DNA of 64,000 nt from Metaphire vulgaris. Its lineage: Eukaryota > Annelida > Clitellata > Crassiclitellata > Megascolecidae. The DNA lies in NCBI GenBank assembly GCA_018105865.1, contig CM030870.1, positions 1,986,001 through 2,050,000 on the forward strand. The letters are read 5' to 3'. Each line of letters starts with the position of its first letter. Position 1 is the stretch's first letter. The notes under the pieces were generated by a model. It was not told the origin of the DNA. It saw nothing but the letters and a program-made list of their open reading frames with translations, and searched no databases. Below, piece after piece: positions 12,701-21,921 of the stretch. The translations under genes were made by a program, and so were the position numbers.

Positions 12701-14002
12701 GGGCGGGGCGTGCCTCTCGACTACTTGATATCCATCGCTAAGAAGTCTACCGATACAGGCCGAGTTTTCGTCATGCCACGTCTCGCACAAGCCGATGACT
12801 TTCAGCGAGTGCTCCCGACAAACTTCTTGAAGATCGTATAACTTGTTGCTAAGCGACCGGATATTCAAAAGGCCGAAAGTTGTAACGTTACCCGCGCATT
12901 CGGGTGTGTCGAAGAGTTCGTACGGCTAGAACGGCCGGCGGACGCCAGACTGAACATGAAGAGAGTTTCCTCCTTCTGAAATTGACAAAGTGAAACGCTC
13001 CATTTCCGACCTGCTCCAGCATCGGTCGAATACGCTTCCGGCCAGCCCTCGTGCCACGATGACGACGAACTCGTCTCTGGGTCCCCGTCAGTTCTGATAA
13101 TCCCGATTTCAGTAAAAATGTCAACACTGCGGAGTGTAGGACAGCAGCCGATAGAGTAGGCCAACAGCTCCTTCGACGTGTAACGAAACATTCCCGGCGC
13201 CATACTATCGTGCACGCAAGACAGCGTATGCACTCCGATATGCACAACGTATCAGTGAGACGCGCATAATGAGCCGAGTATAGTGTACGCAGTAAGCAGT
13301 ACGCGTAGTGAACGCAGTAAGCGTCGATTGAAAGTCACGACAAACGGACGCTTAACTTCACTTTATCCACCAAAGATCCGATAACTACTCCAAGTGACCC
13401 AGTATATGAGTCGACGTCCCCATGAACGTAGAAACGAGAGTTTTTCGAAGCCGAGGCGGGCAGTGGACAAATAGTTGAGCATGCCCTAAGTTTGAAGTTC
13501 CAAATCAAAAATCCAGTTGAGAAGGGTAGCGATAAGAATGCGTTCAGATGGCCATCTTGGTTTAACGGTAATTTTCGAAATGTTAACGGTGTCGGTGTAA
13601 GCTAGGTCACTTTCTTATAAAATACGCCAAAGTCGCTCGAATAATTATTAAACTTATACTATTTCCGGGTGAACTGTCAAATAGTACACATTTTGGTACA
13701 TCGCGAGGAACTGAAAGAGAAAATAGTCCGACAAAAAACAAATAAGTCGCAGGATCAAAATTCCTTGGCAGCCACACGCGGCGCCACCTAGCGACATAGA
13801 TTATAGTTGAAATAATATTCAGAAACTTTTACAAATTTTTTTTAGAAGTGCAAAGTACGTTCAATTTGCGGCAACAGCATTGCGGTATTAATAAAATATA
13901 TTTAGTATTATGTGACGTCACATTTCTGGAAGCCCGTCGTCACATTTCGTGACAAATGTTTGAACCCCTAAGCGCGATACGTCATTTGTTGATGGCACTT
14001 AA
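9704..14002. mobile_element. 4.3-kb inverted-repeat element carrying a CR1-like LINE
   Basis: Left end TTAGGAGCCATCCATAAATG, right end (reverse complement) TTAAGTGCCATCAACAAATG, followed on both sides by TGACGT-rich, CGTCACA-rich sequence. A LINE fills 9957-13250. The ends resemble the shorter elements at 17188 and 18378 (GGGGCTGTCCATTAATTA). No clear target duplication. Confidence 0.55.
9957..13250 (-). pseudogene. Nearly full-length CR1-like LINE, multiply frameshifted
   Basis: Read on the minus strand: 13247-12865 an upstream Arg/Ser-rich region; 12868-12600 an APE-type endonuclease start (MNIRSLSNKLYDL, IGLCETW); 12400-11890 the endonuclease-RT linker (SSDPWFDEECQMAKRKLR); 11615-11330 RT fingers (SYRPISNLTVLS); 11013-10807 the GVPRGSVLGPILFVLY motif with a decayed catalytic box; 10700-10450 SKLDYGNAT; then the C-terminal domain to 10033. 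The 3' end has GAACACATTACAAAG (plus strand, 10025-10039), shared with the LINE at 21922, and an ATT-repeat tail (9957-9983). Frames change many times, so it is inactive. It is noticeably GC-richer than its surroundings. Confidence 0.85.
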
Positions 14003-14254
14003 TACCCTACGTGGTCCACGAGCGCCCTAGACATTTTTCAAGGAGGGGCAAAACAAAACATTTTAACACAATGGTCACATTTAATATTTTTAGCAAGGTT
14101 TTCAAATTTCAATGTGAATTATTGGTATTGCATTTTCCAGGGGAGGGGCAAGTGCCCCCTCCCCCTCTTCCCTGATGTGCTGGCACCCATTGGCTTACAA
14201 TTTCTGACTGCATTAGATTCAAACAAGTATTGTTTCTGCATCAGTTGGGTGATG

Positions 14255-15064
14255 CCAAATTCAGCCTTCACATCTCGTCGGCTTAAAACAAAGACCCAGA
14301 ACCTCGGCTTTGGTCACAAAAAGATACCTATCTCCATTGGCTCAGAAACCGTGGAACAGGTTGATTCATTCTGCTAAATTGGCTCAAGCATGCACAGAAT
14401 GGCTAACTCGCGAGAGGAGTCTATTCGCCGCATAGGTAGGCCTATTGCGTCCTCTGTTATGAATTTACTCGACAGAATCTGGAGGCAACTGAATTTAAGC
14501 CTTAAAACCAAATTCCCGCTGTACACCTCTCTGGTTGTCCCAGTTCTTCTCTATGACAGCGAGACCTGGGCTATGACCAATCAAGAATGGCAGAAAATTG
14601 AGGCATTCCACACAAAGGCCCAGCGTCGGATCTCGAATGTTAGATGGTTCGACTTTGTACGCAATGAGGAGATTTATTCACGATCTGGCCAGGAGACTAT
14701 GCAATCACAAATCCGTCGTCGGCGTCTTGGTCTCTTCGGACATGTAGCACGACTCCCGATCAAAGTACTGTGGCGTGATTGGACACTTAAGCCACGTCTC
14801 AACCAATAGCTAAGCGACCGACTAGAGGTCCAATCACGCCACAAGTACCTCTGACTCGGCCTGGCTGCATCCGTCCGAGATGGTGTCACATATGCCCTTG
14901 ATTGGCATCGACCTCGAGGAAGACCACCAATCACCTAGCTTCATCAAATCTGTGATGACTGTGGACTAACAGCCACCGAAGCACTCCAGTGTGCGCAGGT
15001 CAGAACTTTATGGAGAGTAATCGCAACGGCCAATACGGCTATGTACGACGTACAACTACGCTTT
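14255..15064 (+). pseudogene. LINE reverse transcriptase C-terminal part with a 75-bp hairpin insertion
   Basis: Same family as 410-1783. Visible are KTKTQNLGFG, SIRRIGRPIASSVMNLLDRIW, ETWAMTNQEWQKIEAFHTKA, RRLGLFGHVARLPIKV, then an interruption at 14769-14843, and afterwards GKTTNHLA-like and CAGQ sequence to about 15064. The uninterrupted counterpart at 47870-48335 reads straight through ARLPIKVPAS, showing exactly where the insertion lies. One in-frame stop near 14376 also disables it. Confidence 0.85.
14769..14843. mobile_element. 75-bp foldback MITE
   Basis: Perfect 16-bp inverted repeats TGTGGCGTGATTGGAC and GTCCAATCACGCCACA enclose a 43-bp loop. AGTAC is duplicated directly at both borders (14764-14768, 14844-14848). 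Inserted in the LINE frame. Confidence 0.8.
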
Positions 15065-15065
15065 A

Positions 15066-15607
15066 GGTCTTTAGCGAGCGAACGTCTCGGCCCAAACCAC
15101 ATTGAAACCAGTGGCGTAGCGTGACTTTTGGGGGCCCAGGGAGCATCCTTGATATGGAGGCCCCTTAACGCTGCTGACAAGCAAAAAAAGGTCGTCACAT
15201 CGTTCTCGGGGCCCTCAACTCTTCCAGCGCCCTTCTTCGTATAGTAGAACTGACGAGCAAAAAAAGGTCGTCAACCACTCTGGGGCCCCCCTTCACCCGG
15301 GGCCCGGAGGGCACTCGACAAAGTATCCCCCACGTTACGCCACTGGCCCAAACAAACCATGCTGGAAAGAGTAAAACAAAGGAAACTCCATCTTTTTGGA
15401 CACATATGCAGAGCAGCAGAATGAAAAAGGACAGAAAAAGATCAAAGCTCGAATGTTTGGTGTCAATAAGAGAGGGAGACCACACAAGGAATGGTGTGAT
15501 GATATTGAAGAATGGCGTGGAAGCAGTTTACAGGATCTTAGCTAGAGATCAACGGACAGGAAAGAATGGCAGAAAGCTGTGGATATGGCATTATACACCA
15601 ACGGGCG
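15066..15607 (+). pseudogene. LINE C-terminal fragment of a second family
   Basis: Encodes SERLGPNHIET before and MLERVKQRKLHLFGHICR after a MITE at 15109-15345, then, with frameshifts, GRPHKEWCDDIEEW and a terminal LYTNGR. These are C-terminal motifs of non-LTR reverse transcriptases. The coding frame joins cleanly across the MITE. Confidence 0.75.
15109..15345. mobile_element. hAT-type MITE with poly-A hairpin modules
   Basis: Ends CAGTGGCGTAGCG and CGTTACGCCACTG. Twice inside (about 15174-15195 and 15251-15272) the module TGACNAGCAAAAAAAGGTCGTCA occurs, also seen in the MITEs at 34021 and 54357. The expected 8-bp duplication is unclear: ATTGAAAC lies left and GCCCAAAC right, though GCCCAAAC also occurs 12 bp left of the element. 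Confidence 0.7.
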
Positions 15608-16700
15608 ATGAACCCACGGTTAGGCCTAATGATGAACGTCTCGGGAGAAGTACTCCGGCCAGCGCGTCAGGGAGCGCATTCCACAGAAGTGGGTTTCCAC
15701 GAGTCATTGAACACTCGCCAGACTTCGGAGTCTTGGCTGGAGGAGGAACGTACAGTCGGTGGCGGCTGATAGATTTCAGCTGGAGACGGCGCCCACTGCC
15801 GCCCAGTCGTCATTAGTCTCCGTACTAGGCGCGACAAGTAATTGGGGAAGGCATGGTACCGAAGAGCGCGAAAAGTCAGCCAACACCGCTTGTAACTATG
15901 CGCTCCGGGACTCGAAGCCAATGGAGCCTGCCCCTTGGCACAGATGTCACGTGGTCATGCCACCTCAAGGCAAAAATAATCCGAGCAGAGGCATTGATGG
16001 CCGCCTGGAGTTTGCTAGGCTGGTTCCCATGAAGTCCGAGAAGGACACTGTTACAATAGTCCAATTTCGAGAGTACGAGAGCGCGGACAAGATGAATAGC
16101 GGCCGGTATTGTAATGTAACGGCGAACTTCTCTAATTCGACGGAGTTTGAAGAAGCACGAGCGAGTCTCGACGCTAAGATGCCCAGCGAGGAGTCGACAA
16201 GCACCCCAGGAGGCGAAGCTGGTTGGACGTGGCCACTTCTTTACCGCCTATGCCGAACGGTGTTGGGTCGATATGGTGGCTCCTCCTTGGAGTGCTGAGC
16301 CACAGCAGCTCCGTCTTGCCCGGGTTTTGGGCGAGGCGATTCGATCAATTTCGATGTCATCCATTCCGCCACCTCAAGCACGCAATCCTGGACCCGAGTT
16401 CGCAGCATGCCGGTCTGGCCTGGTCACCCTGGTGGGCAAGTCGCGCAAACCTGCACATCGTCGGCGTACGCGTGCGAGGACAGGCCGAGCGAGTCGATGA
16501 CACGCCCGACATCGACCACGTAGGGGACGAATAACCGACCCTATATGGCCGCCCCCTGTGGCACGCCACAATGGACAGGGCGAGGGGCCGACAGGGAGCC
16601 GTCCCAGGAGACCATCTGATTCTGTCCTTGATATAGTCTTGCAACCAGGCCAGCGCCGGACCTCCGATCTAGTGGCTCCACATGGGGGCCCGGGAGCCCG
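15608..16700 (-). pseudogene. CR1-like LINE reverse transcriptase, frameshifted
   Basis: On the minus strand, between about 16650 and 15610, motifs appear in different frames: WLQDYIKDRIRWSP-like sequence, LGLSSHAYADDVQVC (catalytic YADD intact), MDYCNSVLLGL, LQAAINASARIIF, LHWLRVPERI and KRCWLTFRALRY. It joins the previous LINE end at about 15607 without an obvious tail. Confidence 0.8.
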
Positions 16701-17187
16701 TGCCCCCTATTGTATGCCTGCCCCCCGGTGGCCCCTTACTGTCTTTAGACATATCAACAGTGGTTACCATGAAAACCTAAGTCTAAGTGGAGAATGATAG
16801 AAAACGTAAAAGTTGCTTCAATTTCGGCTGTCTTTGCCATATATTTTAGAGGGTATAGGGGTCAGCTTGGAATGGGGGCTGAGATTCCAACCCAAAACCA
16901 CGTCTAGACGGGAGCCGCAGTAAAACCGTTAGCAGCTGGATTAGATATCTCGCGAGGGAACATTATACAGTATAGTGTCACATGTAGTGGAACGTCATTA
17001 AGAAGCGCCGTGGTGATGAAATAGCCGGTTGGCGTCGAACTCTCATTAACTAGTGAAGAAGTTTAAATGTTTATCTGTACTCAAGCAATTAGGGCCGGTA
17101 GCAGAACCGGCTGAACGGTTGTTATATTCATGTACATATTAACTGCATTACACAAGGCGGATAAAGAGAGACAGTCTGACATTCAGT
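16701..17187. other. Intergenic, nothing recognised
   Basis: Opens with G/C-rich sequence (GGGGGCCCGGGAGCCC) that may be MITE debris, then AT-rich unique sequence. No ORF of interest and no repeat with a second copy in the window. Confidence 0.4.
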
Positions 17188-17772
17188 TCAGGGGCTGTCC
17201 ATTAATTATGTCAACAATTTTTGGGCAATTTTTGACCCCTCCCCTCTTGTCAGCAACTGTCAACTTTCAGTTACTCCCCAGTGGCGGCTCTAGGATTTGG
17301 CAAGTGGGGGGCTGTTGGGGGGCAACTTTAATCATGGGGGCCAACCATTTGTTGTTTAATGTATGTAGCATTGATATAGGGTCCCAACTGGGGGCCACTG
17401 GGGGCCAGGCTCTCAAAACTGGCCCCGGTGGAGCCCCACTGGTTACCCCCTAAGATCAAAACTTTTGACCAGGCCCCAAGATCAATGACAGGTCCCAACA
17501 ACAAGGCTATTATTTTTGCGGTGATGACCATTTTTCCTTGTTTTGCTCATCGAGTGTCAAAATATGATGGTGATGAACTTTTTTGCCATGCTTTTTTCCA
17601 TTGCAATCTAAAGTAGTATTCCATGACATTTCCTAATTTTTGATTATTTGTAAAAAGTGATATTGTTGACTCAACTTCTCTTGACCCCCCTCTCCCTGGC
17701 CTGTCAACAACTGTCAAACTTTTTCAAACCCCCTCTCCCTAAATTGTTGACGTATTTAATAGACAGCCCCTC
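17188..17772. mobile_element. Inverted-repeat element, GGGGCTGTCCATTAATTA family, copy 1
   Basis: Left GGGGCTGTCCATTAATTATG, right (reversed) GGGGCTGTCTATTAAATACG. TTGACA/TGTCAA-rich subterminal sequences follow on both sides. A second, smaller MITE (17279-17441) is nested. No transposase. Confidence 0.75.
17279..17441. mobile_element. Nested hAT MITE, CAGTGGCGGCTC family
   Basis: Left end CAGTGGCGGCTCTAGG, right end GAGCCCCACTG. Flanks TTACTCCC and GTTACCCC match with a one-base offset. The interior closely matches the fragment at 19845-19917 (inverted). Confidence 0.6.
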
Positions 17773-17949
17773 AGGCAGTCGAGGAACTCGGATTAGACCG
17801 TCGAAGCGTAGTCAGTTATTAGCTTAAATATGATGGACATCAGGCTTCTATTTGCCAACCCTAAAAATACGACTAAAGTTTGACAAAGACGATGTTCTAA
17901 ATCATTTGAACCAGTCGATCCACATCCAGGGATATCTTCACAAACCTAA

Positions 17950-18075
17950 CACCCCAACCCCAATTTGAGGTCGACACACCCCAATTTGGTAATGTGACGA
18001 TGGTATGCAACTATGCATACTAATTAGCTCCGGACGCCCCCCAATTTGAGGTCGACACCCCCAAATTCACAATCC
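17950..18075. repeat. CCCCAATTTGAGGTCGACAC short repeats
   Basis: The motif CCCCAATTTGAGGTCGACAC occurs near 17955 and 18036, with a partial copy between and after. Spacing is irregular. Function unknown. Confidence 0.6.
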
Positions 18076-18377
18076 TAGAAATATCCCTGTCCGCATCTGT
18101 ATGTTGTGGAAGTAGATGTCAAATTGCCAAACGAGGACAATGACGACATCCCGGACAGCTTGGCAATGGTATGCAGTTTTATAAATTCTTTGCAAACACA
18201 TGTAGGTTTACTTACGGATTTTTAGCACTTGCTCGATATTCAGTTTTGAACAAAAGTTTGCTTAACATTTTAATTTGTCAAACTATGCTACTATATTCCA
18301 TATGAATTTATTGCAGGAAAGGCATTGAAATTCGGTTTACATTTGCCCTAAGCATGGATGACCTAATTATGCCATTA

Positions 18378-18704
18378 GGGGCTGTTCATTAATTACGTGA
18401 ACAAAATAGGGTAGAAGCTTGAAACAGTTTGACAATTGGCGACAGAGGGAGAGGTCAAGATAGATTGATGTCAGCAATTTCCTTTGTTACATTAAATTTA
18501 ATAAATAAAAAAATTAATTTCCGTAATTCTGTTTCAGCATAAAAGCCAGCCATATAAAATATTGTTAGCTTGTAAGGGAGGTGGTTCACAGTTTATGACA
18601 TAATTTTAGGAGGGGTTCATCGAAAGTTTGACAGTTGTTGACAAGGGGGGTCAAGAATTGCCCAAAAATTGTTGGTGTAATTAATTAATGGACAGCCCCT
18701 TATG
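18378..18704. mobile_element. Inverted-repeat element, GGGGCTGT family, copy 2
   Basis: Begins GGGGCTGTTCATTAATTACG and ends TTAATGGACAGCCCC. Interior shares GAAAGTTTGACAGTTGTTGAC-type sequence with copy 1. Flanks TATGCCATT and TATGCCTAA share TATGCC at the same position, a possible aged duplication. Confidence 0.75.
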
Positions 18705-18789
18705 CCTAATGAATTTGCTTTGTAGACTCTGGTTTGTTCATTATAGATAATGTGGTTCGATTTGTCTGTTGCTAGTCTAAGTCAATATT

Positions 18790-19490
18790 GTTGTTAGCCC
18801 ATAATAATAATAATAATGTGATTTTAAGTGGTTTAGGAGGCTAAGTAAGCCTGTGTGAAAACCACTGATGTAACCATCTGCATTCAATAACCTAGTTTAT
18901 CTAGATAGCCTTTGAATCCGTTCACTGTTTCAACTGTCACTCCCACCTCGTCCAAACTGTTCCATTTGTCCACAACCCTTGCACTAAAAAAGTTTTTCTT
19001 TCTTGGACCAACCCTCTTGCTTAAACATTTTGCACTTGTGGCCTCTTGTGCTGCTATAGTGTGCCAATGTAAAGAATCGATCATATGGCACATCTACTTT
19101 CCCAGTCATTATTTTGTATGTTTCTATCAAATCTCCTCTTTCTCTTCTCCTTTCTAATGTTGTCAGTCCACAATATTGAAGTCTTTTTCGTAGCTTAAAT
19201 TATGGCACCCATTGACCATCGTCTTTGCACTTTTCTAAAAGTTCTATATCTTTTTCAAGAATGGATTCCAAGCCTGAACACAGTATTCCAGATGAGGCCT
19301 TACTAATGACTTATAAAGTTTAATGATTATCTCTTTGTCACGACTCACAATTGTCCTTTTCACCATTCCCAACATTTGGTTTCCCTTTTTTGCTGCCTCC
19401 ATGCATTGGTGAAATGGATTCATACTTCTATGGGTGATTATCCCCAAGTCTCTTTCTTTTTCTGTTGTGGTTAGAACCTTCCATCCTTAT
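18790..19490 (-). pseudogene. LINE reverse transcriptase C-terminal part
   Basis: Minus strand from about 19440: MGIITHRSMNPFHQCMEAAK, GNQMLGMVKRTIVSRDKEII, YKSLVRPHLEYCVQAWNP, then, in other frames, LTTLERRRERGDLIETYKI and VDKWNSLDEVGV. This is the thumb and C-terminus of a non-LTR reverse transcriptase. It ends in ATTATTATTATGG at about 18802. Confidence 0.8.
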
Positions 19491-19532
19491 TAATTAACGG
19501 TAAAATAACAGCAACAATTTCATGGCTGAGTG

Positions 19533-19690
19533 CAGTGGCGTAGCCAGGATTTCCGGAAGAGGAGGGTTTCACCCAAAAATTGCCAACAATCGCCTCAAAA
19601 AATAAAAATTGCATGGGAATACATTAAAAAAATTTTTTCGTCGTCCAAGAGGCGGGTTTAACCCCCAAACTCCCCGTGGCTACGCCACTG
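19533..19690. mobile_element. hAT MITE (158 bp) with perfect 8-bp duplication
   Basis: Ends CAGTGGCGTAGCCAGGATTT and GGCTACGCCACTG. GCTGAGTG flanks both sides (19525-19532, 19691-19698). Confidence 0.93.
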
Positions 19691-19844
19691 GCTGAGTGAT
19701 TCAAATACTTAAAACCAAACATTTCAAAATTAAATGCAATGAAATCCAAATATTACGCACTATCTTTTAGACAAGTTGTTCAAGTGTGCAGCTCTGGACT
19801 TGCACCGAGGGTGATAATCTTCCTGTATGTTCTGATTTATGGAA

Positions 19845-19917
19845 AATAGTTGGCCCCCATGCTTAGAAGCTGCCACCCCAACGGCCCCCACATGCCAAAT
19901 TCTAGAGCCGCCACTGC
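19845..19917 (-). mobile_element. Fragment of CAGTGGCGGCTC MITE
   Basis: Reverse complement begins CAGTGGCGGCTCTAGAATTT and then GGCATGTGGGGGCCGTTGGGG, homologous to 17279-17350. Other end not found. Confidence 0.65.
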
Positions 19918-20177
19918 ATTTGTGACTGATCTTTCCGGCTTGACCTGGCTCTAATTCAATTTGGATTTGGGGCACCATCGCCGATGCCCTAGTCTTGGCG
20001 GCCAAATTGACCTGCGTGCCAGGGATTGTGGATCGCTGATTTAGATGAACCGCACACTCAACTAATTTCAATGGTTCACATTAACATCCGAACGCCTACA
20101 TCCATCAGTCACTGCAGAGGCTTGTCTGAAGAATTTTGTTACATGTTCCTTACTGCAAACAACTTAAATTATTATTA

Positions 20178-20195
20178 CAATTTATTATTATTATT

Positions 20196-20227
<32 letters not shown>

Positions 20228-20236
20228 TATTACAAT
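20178..20236. repeat. ATT/ATC microsatellite
   Basis: (TTA)n changing into (TCA)n and back. On the minus strand it contains AATAAA, so it could also serve the 3' end of PIAS, but that is only a coincidence of composition as far as can be seen. Confidence 0.85.
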
Positions 20237-20811
20237 TTATATATGTATGACAGCAAAACTCGGTAATCTGAAAGTTTTGCGTTTATATAACAAAATTAAC
20301 TGTTTCTCAAAAACTTTCCCAGATTCAAGATTGAAAAATTATAAAGTAATTTAAGCGATCAGCATCACAAAATCTACATACAGATAAATAAAAAGGAAAC
20401 AAAAAACGTGTTTACCACAGATTTATGGCACAAGACCCTAGCTACCAGTGTTCATGACATTAGGCTGAATCTTACCTGGTTTTCTGCATATGTGGCAATG
20501 TAACAAATAACTTTTAATATAACATGTGAAGTTAAAGTCTTAGTAATGGAATATGTGGTATTTTAAGATGTTGATATACAGAAAATCAATTAACATATGA
20601 AACAAAACAAGCAATGTCTGTGCATAGCGTCCAGGACTCCAGGTCAGCATGCATTTTAAAATAATGACTTGCTGAAACAAAGACTGTATCAATCTTGTAC
20701 CAAATATTGATTCTTATTTAAATTTACAGCCTAGTTATGACACTCAATTAACATTTCATATGCCTATTAAAGTTACTGTAATAAAATTTCAAAGAAATTG
20801 AATCAATCATA

Positions 20812-20979
20812 TCAGTCCAATGAGATCACATCTGGAGAAGATGCATTTGGTTGCGATACGCCTGCCAATTCAGAGGTAGGAGCATTTTGAGACATAGAAC
20901 CGGAAACACAATCTATATTGTCTATGTTAAGTGGCAAAAAGTTGCTTCCTCCAAGAAGTGGATCATTACTTGTAGAAGG
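20812..20979 (-). CDS. PIAS: PIAS-family SUMO ligase, last coding exon
   Basis: C-terminal exon after the acceptor TATTTTAG (AG at 20981-20980). It encodes a Ser/Asn-rich stretch, PSTSNDPLLGGSNFLPLNI..., and ends SSPDVISLD followed by TGA at 20814-20812. The ending PDVISLD matches the conserved PD(I/V)ISLD terminus of vertebrate PIAS1-type proteins, a strong identifier. It must be entered in phase 0. No certain poly(A) signal was found downstream. Confidence 0.9.
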   Translation of the reverse strand, partial: PSTSNDPLLGGSNFLPLNIDNIDCVSGSMSQNAPTSELAGVSQPNASSPDVISLD

Positions 20980-21404
20980 CTAAAATACAAATAGAAATCA
21001 GACTTTACAGAAGTGGAATTAATGCAACATTAACAACTTATCACCATAATGCTGATCTGCAAAGTGAAGCTAATTTCTTAATTTTGCATTTGCCAAAGGG
21101 CAGAGGATCCAATCAAATCTAGATCCATAAATACAGGATGGACCAATAAAAATGGTATCTCACCCACTTTCATTATGAATTCCACAACCCCAGGTTCAAA
21201 ATGCATGAAATTTGGCACATGTATGCTCAGTTACATAATGAATGAAGCCATTTAAGTTTTGTTTTCAACTTCCAAAGTGCAGTGGCGCCACCTAGCGAAA
21301 ACCAGACTAGGGTAAGGCACATTTATAAAAAATATGAGCTAAAATGTTTTATTGCTAAAATTTGTAACTGAAGTTTGTAATACAGTATCTAAATAAATGT
21401 CTTA

Positions 21405-21660
21405 CAATAAAAAAGTGGGTCACCAGTAGCAACTGCATAAAAAGCAAAGCAGGCCAGATACTAACAGAGGAAGATGATATTAAACATAGATGGGAAGAAA
21501 ATGCAGAAGGACCTAAAATCGTAGAAGAAGTAATATCAGTACTGAAGGACATGAAAAGGAAAAAACTGTTGGACCAGGTGGCATAACTATTGAAATGATA
21601 CAAAAGGCATTGGAATCTCAAAGACAATGAACTACTAAACAATCTATGATAAGGAACCAT
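21405..21660 (+). pseudogene. LINE reverse transcriptase, 5' part before the hAT insertion
   Basis: Translates to LTEEDDIKHRWEEN, GPKIVEEVISVLKDMKRKK, a non-LTR RT amino-terminal region with stops. It breaks at 21660 exactly where a hAT element begins and continues at 26761. Confidence 0.8.
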
Positions 21661-21921
21661 CAGGGCCGGAGCGACCCACTCCGCGAGGCAGAGGGGCGCA
21701 CACTTTTGAGGGGCGCCAAATTTCTGAAGTGATCAATTATTGAGATGACGCTCTGTTAAGTCTTTAGCACAAATGATCAGCTACTTCAACCTACTATACT
21801 GTTCTTTATATAGAATTGAACTATAATATATATATTATTTAAACAAGACGATCAGAAGGCTTACAAATTTTTATGAACCAGCGACTACTTAGGCTATTTG
21901 TCACACGTGACCTGACTGCTG

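Noticed and set aside
10033..13247. Arg/Ser-rich plus-strand ORFs in the GC-rich block
   Set aside because: They are antisense shadows of the minus-strand CR1-like LINE.
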